A stretch of DNA of 64,000 nucleotides from Streptomyces polyasparticus (GCF_014493765.1 NZ_JACTVJ010000004.1:372001-436000); one strand, 5' to 3'; counted from the first letter of the stretch, positions 1-8,342 are shown. The notes: generated by a model from the letters alone, not told the origin. Translations and numbers: made by a program.

Positions 1-203
1 GACGCGTCCGTGTACAGGGTCACCTTCTCCTTGAAGGCCATCCGCTTCTGCTGGACGAACGCGACCAGCTCGCCCTCCGAGCCGTCGGGAGCCTGGGTGT
101 GCACCTCGTACTGGTCGACCATGAACCGGACCCGCTGGCGGATGAGCAACCGGTCCTGCCGCTGCAGGGTCTGAACGTCCAACGACGCGCCTCCAGTCGT
201 CAC
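1..203 (-). CDS. LURP-one-related / scramblase-like protein, N-terminal part only
   Basis: The minus-strand frame runs off the left edge, so only about 67 N-terminal residues are visible. It has the opening typical of streptomycete LURP-one-related (Tubby-like, YxjI) proteins: a basic stretch with the motif LLIRQRVRFMVDQYEV, then alternating strands including FVQQKRMAFKEKVTLYTD. Members of this family form a closed beta barrel around a helix and have no agreed biochemical role; some eukaryotic relatives are called scramblases. The GTG at 203 is the best upstream start, but no clear ribosome site precedes it; the ATG at 123 is an alternative. The family call rests on the sequence pattern alone. 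Confidence 0.6.
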   Translation of the reverse strand, partial: MTTGGASLDVQTLQRQDRLLIRQRVRFMVDQYEVHTQAPDGSEGELVAFVQQKRMAFKEKVTLYTDA

Positions 204-471
204 GGGTGCGCGGCCGAAACCGTGGCGGACTCGGAGGCGCACCAGGGGTTGTCCGGTACCGAATCCCCCGTTGCCGCGGACTCAGTGCCGGAGGGAGGCG
301 TTCCGGCCACGGCCGGCCGGCATCCGGTACGGCGTGCCAGGTCCGCAATCCGTTGCCCGCGCCACAGGCTGGGTATGCGAGCCGGTGCCCACCTGCCGGG
401 CCGGCCGGCCACACGGACCCACGGCCCTCCGGCTCATCAAGCCACCAACCCGCCGAGGAGTACACCAGCTC

Positions 472-1251
472 ATGCACATCGATCTGACGGGACGGACCGC
501 TCTGGTCACGGGCTCGACCCAGGGCATCGGCGCCGCCATCGCCACGTCCTTGGCCCGGGCCGGCGCACGCGTCGGCATCAACGGGCGCACCGAGGAACGG
601 GTGAAGGAGGCGGTGGACCGTATCCGGGCCGAGGTGCCCGCGGCACAGCTCGTGCCGGTGGCGGCCGATGTCACCACCGATGACGGCGCGCGCGAGGCCG
701 CCGCGGCGTTGCCGCAGGTGGACATCCTGGTGAACAACCTGGGGATCTTCGGGCCCGCCGATCCCCTGCAGATCAGCGACGACGAGTGGCGCCGCTACTT
801 CGAGGTCAACGTGCTCGCCGCGGTGCGCCTCATCCGCCGGTACCTGCCCGGCATGAGCGAGCGCGGCTGGGGCCGGATCGAGAACATCGCCAGCGACTCG
901 GCCGAGATGATCCATTACGGGATGTCGAAGACGGCCCTGCTCGCGGTCACGCGCGGCTTTGCCAAGCAGGCCGCGGGCACCGGCGTGACCGTCAACTCGG
1001 TTATCGCGGGCCCCACCCACACCGGTGGCGTGGAGGAGTTCGTGTACGAGCTGGTCGACAGGAGCCTGCCGTGGGACGAGGCCCAGCGTGAGTTCATGCG
1101 GGAGCACCGCCCGCAGTCCTTGCTGCAGCGCCTGATCGAACCCGAGGAGATCGCCAACATGGTGGTCTACCTCGCGTCCGACCAGGCGTCCGCCACGACG
1201 GGTGGTGCGGTGCGGGTCGACGGCGGATATGTCGACTCGATCCTGCCCTGA
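472..1251 (+). CDS. SDR family NAD(P)-dependent oxidoreductase
   Basis: A classical short-chain dehydrogenase/reductase of 259 residues, the normal length. The dinucleotide motif TGSTQGIG is near residue 13, the structural NNLG motif follows (NNAG in most relatives), and the catalytic pair is YGMSK (YxxxK) with a serine in the preceding IASDS segment. The C-terminus carries the usual VDGGYVDS ending. The ATG at 472 is preferred over the longer open frame because GAGGAG lies 11 nt upstream and the Rossmann fold starts immediately. The substrate cannot be told. The gene stands alone and converges on the cytochrome b gene. Confidence 0.88.
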   Translation: MHIDLTGRTALVTGSTQGIGAAIATSLARAGARVGINGRTEERVKEAVDRIRAEVPAAQLVPVAADVTTDDGAREAAAALPQVDILVNNLGIFGPADPLQISDDEWRRYFEVNVLAAVRLIRRYLPGMSERGWGRIENIASDSAEMIHYGMSKTALLAVTRGFAKQAAGTGVTVNSVIAGPTHTGGVEEFVYELVDRSLPWDEAQREFMREHRPQSLLQRLIEPEEIANMVVYLASDQASATTGGAVRVDGGYVDSILP

Positions 1252-1306
1252 CGCCGCGGTCGAGGACGGGCACGAGGGCCGGGCGGGGACGGGGACGGAC
1301 ACCCAA

Positions 1307-1346
1307 GTGCCTCAGTGCCCGCCCCGGCACCTCAGTGGCCGCCCCC
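1307..1346. repeat. 20-bp tandem duplication at the 3' end of the cytochrome b gene
   Basis: Two head-to-tail 20-bp units (1307-1326 and 1327-1346) match at 16 of 20 positions. The right unit contains the last codons and stop of the minus-strand cytochrome b gene; the left unit lies just downstream of the stop. It looks like a slipped duplication in the convergent intergenic space. Confidence 0.6.
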
Positions 1347-2990
1347 GTCACCTCCGTGGCCGTGTCCGCTGGTGACCTCCCGGTACTCCTCCACCGTCGG
1401 CTTCTCCACCTGGGTACCGGGCCCGTACATCGCCTTGGACAGACGCACCCGCATCCGCTCGCCCCGCGTGACGGGCCGCCGCACGCCGTTGGTGTCGACC
1501 GCCGGACCGGGGTCGTACGCCGACCGCTGCTCATGCGAGGTGAGCGTGAACCGCTGGCCCTGCGTGAGCGGCTCGTGGATCTCCACGAACTCCCCGTGCG
1601 GAAGGCGCTTGATGGTGCCGCTCTCCCGGCCGTGCAGGACCTTGTCGCGGTCGCGGTGCTGCAGCCCGAGACAGATCCGGCGCGTGATCCAGAACGCCAG
1701 GACCGGGAGGACGAAGAAGCCGATCCGTACGAACCAGGTGATCGCGTTGATGGACAGATGGAGCTTGGTGGCCACGATGTCGTTGCCGCCGCCGATCAGG
1801 AGCACCGCATATCCCGCGAGCCAGGCGACACCCAGCGCCGTACGGGTCGGGACGTTGCGCGGACGGTCGGCGACATGGTGCTCGCGTTTGTCACCGGTGA
1901 CCCAGGCCTCGATGAAGGGATAGACCGCGATCAGCGTCATGTACACCGGGAAGAGCATGAACGGGATGAAGACGCCGAGCACGAGCGTATGGCCGAAGGC
2001 GTTGATCTCCCATCCCGGCATCACCCGGATCAGGCCCTCGGAGAAGCCCAGATACCAGTCGGGTTGAGCGCCGGTGGTGACCAGGTCCGCGCGGTACGGG
2101 CCGAAGAGCCACACCGGGTTGATCGTCGCGACCGCGCCCATGAACGCGAGCACACCGAAGACCAGGAAGAAGAAGCCGCCGGCCTTCGCCACGTAGATCG
2201 GGAAGAAGGGCGCACCGACCACCTTCTTCTCGGAGCGTCCGGGCCCCGCGAACTGGGTGTGCTTGTGGTAGAAGACCAGGATCAGATGGGCCACCACCAG
2301 GCCCAGCATGATGCCCGGCAGCAGCAGGATGTGGATCGGGTAGAGGCGCGCGATGATGTCGGTGCCGGGGAACTCCCCGCCGAACAGGAACATCGCGAGA
2401 TACGTGCCGACGATCGGGATCGAGAGAATCGCGCCCTGCGCGAAGCGCAGGCCGGTGCCGGAGAGCAGGTCGTCCGGCAGCGAGTAGCCGGTCAGGCCCG
2501 TGATCAGTGCGAGCATCAACAGGGTCCAGCCGAACAGCCAGTTGATCTCGCGCGGCTTGCGGAAGGCGCCGGTGAAGAACACCCGCATCATGTGCACGAG
2601 CATGCCCGCCACGAAGACGAGGGCGGCCCAGTGGTGGATCTGCCGGATGAGCAGTCCGCCGCGCACATCCATGCTGATCTCTACGGTGGACTCGAAGGCC
2701 CTGGTCATCAGGACGCCCTTGAGCGGCTCGTAGGAGCCCTCGTAGACGACCTCGACCTGGCTCGGCTCGAAGAACAGCGTCAGCCAGGTGCCGGTCAGGA
2801 TCAGGATGATGAAGCTGTACAGACAGATCTCACCCAGCATGAAGCTGGGGTGGTCCGGGAACACCTTGCGCATCTGCGACTTGGCGAGCGCATAGACGCC
2901 GAGACGGCCGTCGGCCCAGTCGGCGAGACGTTCACCCTTGGCCGGCTGGACCGGCCGGCCATTACTGCGTATCCGCTCCTGGCTGCTCAT
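1332..2990 (-). CDS. qcrB: Cytochrome bc complex cytochrome b subunit (orphan QcrB paralogue)
   Basis: A 552-residue integral membrane protein matching the actinobacterial QcrB family, which carries haem b and the quinol sites of the cytochrome bcc complex. Visible signatures are the first histidine cluster (QIHHWAALVF with a second His 14 residues on), the second cluster in the HILLLPGI...VVAHLILVFYHKH segment, and the actinobacterial PDWY version of the quinol-site PEWY motif. The ATG at 2990 has GGGGAGAGG just upstream. The long hydrophilic C-terminal tail is normal for actinobacteria. QcrC, QcrA and the cta genes are not adjacent, so this is a solitary copy; a second complete qcrCAB operon presumably lies elsewhere. 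The tail ends in a Gly/His-rich stretch. Confidence 0.9.
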   Translation of the reverse strand: MSSQERIRSNGRPVQPAKGERLADWADGRLGVYALAKSQMRKVFPDHPSFMLGEICLYSFIILILTGTWLTLFFEPSQVEVVYEGSYEPLKGVLMTRAFESTVEISMDVRGGLLIRQIHHWAALVFVAGMLVHMMRVFFTGAFRKPREINWLFGWTLLMLALITGLTGYSLPDDLLSGTGLRFAQGAILSIPIVGTYLAMFLFGGEFPGTDIIARLYPIHILLLPGIMLGLVVAHLILVFYHKHTQFAGPGRSEKKVVGAPFFPIYVAKAGGFFFLVFGVLAFMGAVATINPVWLFGPYRADLVTTGAQPDWYLGFSEGLIRVMPGWEINAFGHTLVLGVFIPFMLFPVYMTLIAVYPFIEAWVTGDKREHHVADRPRNVPTRTALGVAWLAGYAVLLIGGGNDIVATKLHLSINAITWFVRIGFFVLPVLAFWITRRICLGLQHRDRDKVLHGRESGTIKRLPHGEFVEIHEPLTQGQRFTLTSHEQRSAYDPGPAVDTNGVRRPVTRGERMRVRLSKAMYGPGTQVEKPTVEEYREVTSGHGHGGDGGGH

Positions 2991-3108
2991 TCCGGCCTCT
3001 CCCCTTCAGGCGTACTTCAGGGTAGACACAGCGCCCTTCCGCGCCAACAGGTACCCCCCACAACGGAGTTGCCGCACGCCCGTTGATGTTCCTGCGCCGC
3101 ACCGCGAG

Positions 3109-3125
3109 TATGACGATTCGTCATA
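3109..3125. promoter_or_regulatory. Perfect 17-bp palindrome, candidate operator
   Basis: TATGACGATTCGTCATA reads the same on both strands around a single central base (8-1-8). It sits 25 bp upstream of the SDR start at 3151, in the 160-bp space shared with the divergent cytochrome b gene, where a TetR- or MarR-type repressor would act. No regulator gene adjoins it in this window. Confidence 0.6.
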
Positions 3126-3150
3126 TCCGCAGCAGGCACGGGAGGCGCAC

Positions 3151-3876
3151 ATGATCTCGCTCGACGGCAGGACGGTCCTGATCACGGGTGCCGCGCGCGG
3201 CCAGGGCGCCGAGGAGGCCCGGCTGTGCGCGGAGGCGGGGGCGTGCGTGGTGGTGACGGACGTGCGCGAGGAGGAGGGCCACCAGGTGGCCAAGTCCCTC
3301 GGGGAACAAGGCCTGTTCGTACGGCACGACGTGACCGGACCGGAGAGCTGGGCCACCGTGGTGCGTGCCGCGCTCGACCGGTTCGGACGGCTCGACGCGC
3401 TGGTCAACAACGCGGCCCTGTGGCGTACGGCCCCGGTCGAGGAGGAGACGTACGAGAACTTCGAGGCGCTGCTGCGGGTCAATCTGCTCGGGCCGTTCCT
3501 CGGGATCCAGGCCGTGGTGCCGGCGATGAAGGCCTCGGGCGGCGGCTCGATCGTGAACATCTCGTCCACGGCGGGCCTGAAGGGGCTGCCCGGACATGCG
3601 GCGTACGGCTCCACGAAGTTCGCCCTGCGCGGCCTCACCCGTTCCTCGGCGCTCGATCTCGCCCCGTACCGCATCCGTGTGAACTCGGTGCACCCCGGCG
3701 CCATAGAGACGCCGATGATCGCCGAGGCCACGGCGGGCCGCGACTGGTCGCATGTGCCGCTCGGCCGGGTGGGGCAGCCGCGGGACGTGGGCGCGCTGGT
3801 GGTGTTCCTGGCGTCGGAGGCCTCCTCGTACGTCACGGGCACGGAATTCACCGTCGACGGCGGACAGACGGCCTGA
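3151..3876 (+). CDS. SDR family oxidoreductase, 3-alpha-hydroxysteroid dehydrogenase-like
   Basis: A 241-residue short-chain dehydrogenase. It opens directly with the coenzyme fold (ITGAARGQG), has an acidic residue after the second strand (TDVRE, which in this family favours NAD(H)), the NNAA structural motif, the catalytic ISSTAG serine and YGSTK lysine motif, the PGAIETPM loop and the terminal VDGGQTA. The ATG at 3151 is chosen because GGGAGGCG lies 6 nt upstream; the open frame extends further but without fold. The overall pattern resembles 3-alpha/20-beta-hydroxysteroid dehydrogenases, but the substrate is not proven. A strong palindrome upstream suggests ligand-controlled expression. 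Confidence 0.88.
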   Translation: MISLDGRTVLITGAARGQGAEEARLCAEAGACVVVTDVREEEGHQVAKSLGEQGLFVRHDVTGPESWATVVRAALDRFGRLDALVNNAALWRTAPVEEETYENFEALLRVNLLGPFLGIQAVVPAMKASGGGSIVNISSTAGLKGLPGHAAYGSTKFALRGLTRSSALDLAPYRIRVNSVHPGAIETPMIAEATAGRDWSHVPLGRVGQPRDVGALVVFLASEASSYVTGTEFTVDGGQTA

Positions 3877-3905
3877 CGCCTTCACCGCCGACAGCGGACA
3901 GACGA

Positions 3906-3925
3906 CCCTGCCGCCTTCGGCAGGG
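3906..3925 (+). terminator. Hairpin after the SDR gene
   Basis: An 8-bp perfect stem (CCCTGCCG / CGGCAGGG) closes on a CCTT loop 29 nt after the stop. There is no T tract, as is common in Streptomyces. Confidence 0.55.
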
Positions 3926-3972
3926 ACCGGACGACCTGACACCCTCTTCGGCTGCGGCCGTGGCCCGAGCCC

Positions 3973-3978
3973 TACCCT
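3973..3978 (+). promoter_or_regulatory. Leaderless-type -10 element of the chitosanase gene
   Basis: TACCCT ends 6 nt before the ATG at 3985, the geometry of leaderless streptomycete transcripts. It argues for ATG 3985 rather than the GTG at 3979, and no ribosome-binding site is present. Confidence 0.5.
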
Positions 3979-3984
3979 GTGCGC

Positions 3985-4869
3985 ATGAAACGTGCCGGTT
4001 GCCTCTTCCTCACCATTGCTCCCGTGGCGACCCTCGCCGTCTATCTGCTCGGCCCCGAGCCGGACGCGGGCGGCCCGGACAGCAAGCCCTCGGCCTCCCA
4101 GGGCGCGGACGGCCTCGCGCGCGAGACGCAGGAGGAGCTTGAGGAGCGCATCAAGAAGATGCCGCCCGGGCTCGCGGCGCCGGACAAGAAGGAGCTGGCC
4201 CAGCAGATCGTGGCGAGCGCCGAGAACTCCACGCTCGACTGGAAGACGACCTACGGCTACATCGAGGACATCGGCGACGGCAACGGCTACACCGCCGGCA
4301 TCGTCGGCTTCTGCTCCGGCACGCACGACATGCTCAAGCTCGTCGAGCAGTACACGGAGGATCACCCGGACAACGGGCTCGCGAAGTATCTGCCCGCCCT
4401 GCGCGCGGTCGACGGCACCGACTCGCACGAGGGCCTGGACGGTTTCCCCGCGGCCTGGAAGAAGGAGGCCGAGCGGCCCGAGTTCCGCGAGGCACAGGAC
4501 TGGCTGCGCGACGACGACTACTTCGATCCCGCCGTACGCCAAGGAAAGATGGACGGTCTGAACACCCTCGGCCAGTTCGTCTACTACGACGCGATGGTGA
4601 TGCACGGCCCCGGCACGGGACCCACCGAGTTCTACGGGATCCGCGAGGAAGCCATGCAGCGCGCCAAGACCAAGGCGGAGGGCGGCAAGGAGGAGGCGTA
4701 CCTCAAGGCCTTCCTCGATGTGCGGCGCGAGGTGATGCAGTCCCACGACGCCCATCGCGACACCAGCCGGATCGACACCGCACAGGCGGTCTTCCTCAAG
4801 GCCGGGAACCTGCGCCTGGACACCCCGCTGGAGTGGCGGATGTACGGGGATGCGTACCGCGTGAAGTGA
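3985..4869 (+). CDS. Chitosanase, glycoside hydrolase family 46
   Basis: An extracytoplasmic endo-chitosanase that would cut beta-1,4 bonds in partly deacetylated chitosan. Residues 1-23 are a hydrophobic signal or anchor, followed by a charged linker to about residue 65. The GH46 fold begins at APDKKELAQQIVASAENS. The general acid aligns to Glu80 in SAENS and the general base to Asp98 in IEDIGDGNGYT; the 18-residue spacing equals that of Glu22 and Asp40 in Streptomyces N174 chitosanase. Further family blocks are GFCSGTHDM, AKYLPALR, YYDAMVMHGPG, DTSRIDTAQ and FLKAGNLRLDTP. The linker and the uncertain signal cleavage suggest the enzyme may stay tethered. It converges on a sugar ABC importer. 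Confidence 0.93.
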   Translation: MKRAGCLFLTIAPVATLAVYLLGPEPDAGGPDSKPSASQGADGLARETQEELEERIKKMPPGLAAPDKKELAQQIVASAENSTLDWKTTYGYIEDIGDGNGYTAGIVGFCSGTHDMLKLVEQYTEDHPDNGLAKYLPALRAVDGTDSHEGLDGFPAAWKKEAERPEFREAQDWLRDDDYFDPAVRQGKMDGLNTLGQFVYYDAMVMHGPGTGPTEFYGIREEAMQRAKTKAEGGKEEAYLKAFLDVRREVMQSHDAHRDTSRIDTAQAVFLKAGNLRLDTPLEWRMYGDAYRVK

Positions 4870-4871
4870 GC

Positions 4872-4899
4872 GGTCCCCGTCCGCACGCGGACGGGGACC
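4872..4899. terminator. Bidirectional terminator hairpin
   Basis: A perfect 12-bp stem, GGTCCCCGTCCG / CGGACGGGGACC, with a 4-nt CACG loop lies 3 nt after the chitosanase stop and 8 nt before the end of the convergent permease gene, so it can serve both transcripts. Confidence 0.8.
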
Positions 4900-4906
4900 C
4901 TCGCCG

Positions 4907-5740
4907 TCAGCCCTTGACGGCGCCGGCCGCAAGCCCCGAGCCGAGCCGCCGGTGCACCAGGACGAAGAAGATCATCACGGGCAGCGTGACCAGCGTGGAG
5001 CTGGCCATGACCGGCCCCCAGGCCGTCGAGTTCTCGCCGAAGAACTGGTAGATGCCCACGGCCGCCGTGTACTTCTCGCTGTCCTTCATGAAGGTGTACG
5101 CGAACACGAACTCGTTCCACGCCGTGATGAAGGCGAAGATCGAGGTGGCCACGAGCCCGGGCGCCACCAGGGGAAGCAGCACCGAGCGGAACATCCGGAA
5201 CCATGAGGCCCCGTCGATGTAGGCGGCCTCCTCGACCTCCTTGGGCACCGCCTGGACGAAACCGCGCAGCGTCCAGATGGCGAACGGGAGCGAGAGCGCG
5301 ATGTAGACGATCGTCAGACCGAGCAGCGAGTTGAGCAGCTCGTAGTCCCGCATCTGCAGGAACAGCGGGATGACCAGGGCCTCGAGCGGCACCATCTGCA
5401 CGATCAGGACCATGATCAGCACCGAGGTGCGGAAGCGGAACTTGAAGCGGGCCACGGCGACGGCCGCGAACAGAGAGAGCACCGCGGACGCGAGGATCGT
5501 ACCGAGTCCGACATAAGCCGAATTCAGCAGGAACGTTCCGAAGTTGCCCCGCTCGAAGACCAACTCGAAGTGCTCGAAGCCGAAGCCGCTGGGCAGCACG
5601 TCCGAGCCCCGGGTGCTCGCCTTCGGATCGAGCGCGGTCGACACCATCCAGTACACGGGGAACAGGGTGAAGACCAGGAGCGCGACGACGGCGGCCACGA
5701 GACCGGCGCGCGCGGCGGGTGAGGAACGGCGGGCTGTCAC
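4907..5740 (-). CDS. Carbohydrate ABC transporter permease (MalG-like)
   Basis: Second inner-membrane subunit of a CUT1 sugar importer, 277 residues with six predicted membrane helices. The EAA loop that docks the ATPase is visible as EVEEAAYIDGASWFRMFRSV followed by LPLVAPGL. The ending SGLAAGAVKG is the usual MalG-type C-terminus. Although the frame stays open far upstream, the GTG at 5740 is the start: GGGGGAGGAGG precedes it and its first bases overlap the stop of the neighbouring permease (GTGA), implying translational coupling. It is the last gene of a binding protein-permease-permease operon. Confidence 0.9.
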   Translation of the reverse strand: MTARRSSPAARAGLVAAVVALLVFTLFPVYWMVSTALDPKASTRGSDVLPSGFGFEHFELVFERGNFGTFLLNSAYVGLGTILASAVLSLFAAVAVARFKFRFRTSVLIMVLIVQMVPLEALVIPLFLQMRDYELLNSLLGLTIVYIALSLPFAIWTLRGFVQAVPKEVEEAAYIDGASWFRMFRSVLLPLVAPGLVATSIFAFITAWNEFVFAYTFMKDSEKYTAAVGIYQFFGENSTAWGPVMASSTLVTLPVMIFFVLVHRRLGSGLAAGAVKG

Positions 5741-6717
5741 AGGTCCTCCTCCCCCTGCCGGAACAGCGTGCGGATGTAGACGACGGTGATCAGCAGGAGC
5801 AGCAGCGTGAGCAGCACCGCGGCCGCGGACCCTGCGCCGTAGTCGTCCTGGCCGAAGGCCTGGATGTACGAGTAGACGCCGAGGTTGTAGACCTCCTCGT
5901 TGGAGCCGCTGCCGCCGGGCATCACGAAGATCTGGGTGAAGACCTTGAAGTCCCAGATGGTCGACAGGATCGTGACGACCAGGAAGACGGGACGGATGGT
6001 CGGCACGGTGATCTTCCAGAACCGCTGCCAGGCATTGGCCCCGTCGATCATCCCCGCCTCGTACAGCTCCCGTGGAATCGTGAGCAGTCCGGCGAAGACG
6101 GTGATCGCCACGAACGGGAAGCCGTGGTGCACCACGTTGAGCGTGGCGATCGCATAGAACGGCAGCCGTTCGGTGAACCAGTTGGTGGTGGCCGGATCGA
6201 TCAGGCCGAGCGCACCGGCGAGCTGGCTGAACATGCCCTCCTCCGGCTGGAAGAGCCAGATCCAGACATACGTGCCGGTCACGGCCGGCATCGCCCAGGC
6301 GGCCAGGATCGACACCGAGCAGATGGCACGCCAGGTGGTCCCGAGCCGGTTCAGGAGCAGCGCGACCAGGGTGCCGAGCAGCACGGTGAGGCCGACGCAG
6401 GCGGCGGCGAAGAAGACGGTGTTGGGCATGACCGTCTTCCACAGGAGCTCGCTGGAGAGCAGCTCGGTGTAGTGGTCGAACCCGGTGAACTCCCCCACAC
6501 CGCCGCCGAACTTGACCTCCCAGTCCTGCAGGGAGATCTTGCCGACCTGGAAGATCGGGTAGAGCAGCAGTCCGGCGAGCACCGCGAGCGCGGGGGCGAG
6601 CAGCAGCCAGGGGCGGGTGAGGTGGACCAGGCGCCTGCGGCGGGCCGCCGGCGCCTCCGCGGAAGGGCGGCGGCGGACAGGGGACTCCTGCCCGCCGCCT
6701 GCGAGCATGTTCTTCAC
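5737..6717 (-). CDS. Carbohydrate ABC transporter permease (MalF-like)
   Basis: First membrane subunit of the sugar importer, about 326 residues. A basic N-terminal cytoplasmic segment leads into the first helix (PWLLLAPALAVLAGLLLYP); the EAA motif reads ELYEAGMIDGANAWQRFWKI and is followed by TVPTIRP. The GTG at 6717 opens the frame, with an ATG three codons later at 6708 as an alternative; no good ribosome site is visible for either. It lies 13 nt downstream of the solute-binding protein gene and overlaps the next permease by 4 nt, so the three genes form one transcript. Confidence 0.88.
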   Translation of the reverse strand: MKNMLAGGGQESPVRRRPSAEAPAARRRRLVHLTRPWLLLAPALAVLAGLLLYPIFQVGKISLQDWEVKFGGGVGEFTGFDHYTELLSSELLWKTVMPNTVFFAAACVGLTVLLGTLVALLLNRLGTTWRAICSVSILAAWAMPAVTGTYVWIWLFQPEEGMFSQLAGALGLIDPATTNWFTERLPFYAIATLNVVHHGFPFVAITVFAGLLTIPRELYEAGMIDGANAWQRFWKITVPTIRPVFLVVTILSTIWDFKVFTQIFVMPGGSGSNEEVYNLGVYSYIQAFGQDDYGAGSAAAVLLTLLLLLITVVYIRTLFRQGEEDL

Positions 6718-6730
6718 GGTCGCCGAGGCC

Positions 6731-8035
6731 CTACTTGTCCTTGGCGAAGATCGCGTCCATCTGCTGGGCCGCCTTGTCCGCGGCCTCCTTTACGGAGGAT
6801 TTGCCGGTGATGATCGACTGGATCATGCCGGGGACGACCTGGGCGGCCTGGATCTTGCCGTACGACTCCGTCTTCGGGACCGTGGCGCCGGCCTCCAGCA
6901 TCTGCTGGGCGAAGGGCTCGACGAGCGGGTCCTTCTTGGCGGCGACCTTCTCCAGCTCGGAGTTCTGGCCGGGGAAGTAGTTGGTCTGCTCGGCCCACTT
7001 GGCGGCGAACTCACCGGTGGTGAGCATCTTCACGAACTCCCAGGCGAGTTCCTTCTTGTCCGTGTCGAACGTGGACAGATAGGAGCCGCCGAGGAAGGAA
7101 CGGCTCATCCCGCCGTCGGGGCCGGGAATCGGCACGGCGCCGAGCTTGCCCTCGAGCTCGGGGTTCTCGTCGACGAAGGCCTTCGGGGTCCAGTTGCCGG
7201 AGAGGGACATCGCGATCTGCCCCTTCTTCCAGGCGTCGCCGACCTCCTTCTCGGTCCAGGTGTTGACCTTGGCCGGGGAGACCTTGTCCTTGGTCGCGAG
7301 GTCCGTGTAGAACTCGATGCCCTTGATCGCCTCGGGCGAGTTGATCGCCGACTTCCAGGAACCGCCGTCCTGCTTCGCGAGTTCACCGCCCGCGCCCCAG
7401 ATGAACGGGGCCGCGAACATCTCGGCGCCGCCGGCCACGGGGAAGGAGATCAGCCCCGGCTCCTTCTCCTTGAGCACCTTGGCGGCGTCCTGGAGCTCCT
7501 TCCAGGACGTCGGGGGCTTGATCTTGTGCTTCTCGAAGATGTCCTTGCGGTACAGAATTGAGCGAACGCCTGCATACCAGGGCATTCCGTACTGCTTGCC
7601 GTCGAGCGTGCCGGCGTCCTTGAGGCCTTCGACGAGATCGTCGGTGAGCCCGGACTTCTCGACCTCCTCGGTGACGTCGACCAAGGCCTCGGCCTCTGCG
7701 AACTGCGGCACCCAGGTGGTGCCGACCTCGGCGACATCGGGCACCTGGTCCGCACCGCCGGCGATCGCGGTGGTGAACTTCCGGTTCGCGGTGGCCCATT
7801 GCTGGTACTCGACCTTGATCTTGGCCCCGGTCTTCTTCTCGAAGGCGGCCGCGGCCTCCTTGAAGAACGGGCGCGCGTCGGGGTTGGTCCCCTCCATGAT
7901 CCATACGGTCAGGGTCTTGCCCTTGCCGTCGGCCGCATTGCCGTTGCCGTCGCCGTCCCCCGAGTCGCCGCCGCAGGCCGTGGCGGTCAGTCCGAGCGTC
8001 AAGGCGATCGCTGCCGCGATGACACGTCGCTTCAT
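6731..8035 (-). CDS. Sugar ABC transporter substrate-binding lipoprotein
   Basis: A 434-residue family 1 extracellular solute-binding protein. Residues 1-21 form a lipoprotein signal ending at the lipobox TATAC, followed by a Gly/Asp/Asn-rich linker and the mature start KTLTVWIMEGTNPDARPFF, which resembles oligosaccharide binders such as the chitobiose protein DasA. The ATG at 8035 follows a purine-rich AGGGGGCTCCTC. No ATPase gene accompanies the operon; streptomycete CUT1 importers normally share the ATPase MsiK. The convergent chitosanase makes glucosamine or chitosan oligosaccharides a reasonable cargo guess, but maltose-like or cellobiose-like sugars cannot be excluded. Confidence 0.9.
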   Translation of the reverse strand: MKRRVIAAAIALTLGLTATACGGDSGDGDGNGNAADGKGKTLTVWIMEGTNPDARPFFKEAAAAFEKKTGAKIKVEYQQWATANRKFTTAIAGGADQVPDVAEVGTTWVPQFAEAEALVDVTEEVEKSGLTDDLVEGLKDAGTLDGKQYGMPWYAGVRSILYRKDIFEKHKIKPPTSWKELQDAAKVLKEKEPGLISFPVAGGAEMFAAPFIWGAGGELAKQDGGSWKSAINSPEAIKGIEFYTDLATKDKVSPAKVNTWTEKEVGDAWKKGQIAMSLSGNWTPKAFVDENPELEGKLGAVPIPGPDGGMSRSFLGGSYLSTFDTDKKELAWEFVKMLTTGEFAAKWAEQTNYFPGQNSELEKVAAKKDPLVEPFAQQMLEAGATVPKTESYGKIQAAQVVPGMIQSIITGKSSVKEAADKAAQQMDAIFAKDK

Positions 8036-8143
8036 GAGGAGCCCCCTTCATGGATGGCGGTCCATTTGCGTGGGTGATTGTCACCACAGGGCTTCCCGAG
8101 CGGTCCAGACCATCCCCGATACGCGGCCGAACCGTAATCACCA

Positions 8144-8188
8144 TTGCAACCGATGCAACATACGCATGCGCCATTGCGCACAACGCAA
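8144..8188. promoter_or_regulatory. Twin inverted repeats, candidate sugar-operon operator
   Basis: Two perfect inverted repeats of the same design, TTGCAACCGATGCAA (8144-8158) and TTGCGCACAACGCAA (8174-8188), start exactly 30 bp apart, about three helical turns. Each is the core of CCATTGC-N7-GCAAC. They lie about 110-155 bp upstream of the binding-protein start in a 307-bp gene-free segment (8036-8342) that also holds the promoter of the divergent secreted-protein gene. Confidence 0.6.
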
Positions 8189-8342
8189 CGCCATTCGGAC
8201 CCGGACAGGTACGCAATCGCCGATGTGAGGCACGTATCAGTCGCTTTCAGCGAACACCGGACAACTGTGGAGATCGCGTGTGTAACTTGTGCCCGTTCCA
8301 TGCTCAACCCCCCCTTCGGGGGCCACTTCCGAGGAGTCCTTC

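Noticed and set aside
1335-3086. A long plus-strand frame opposite the cytochrome b gene
   Set aside because: Low-complexity composition of a GC-rich shadow; the minus-strand frame carries all haem motifs.
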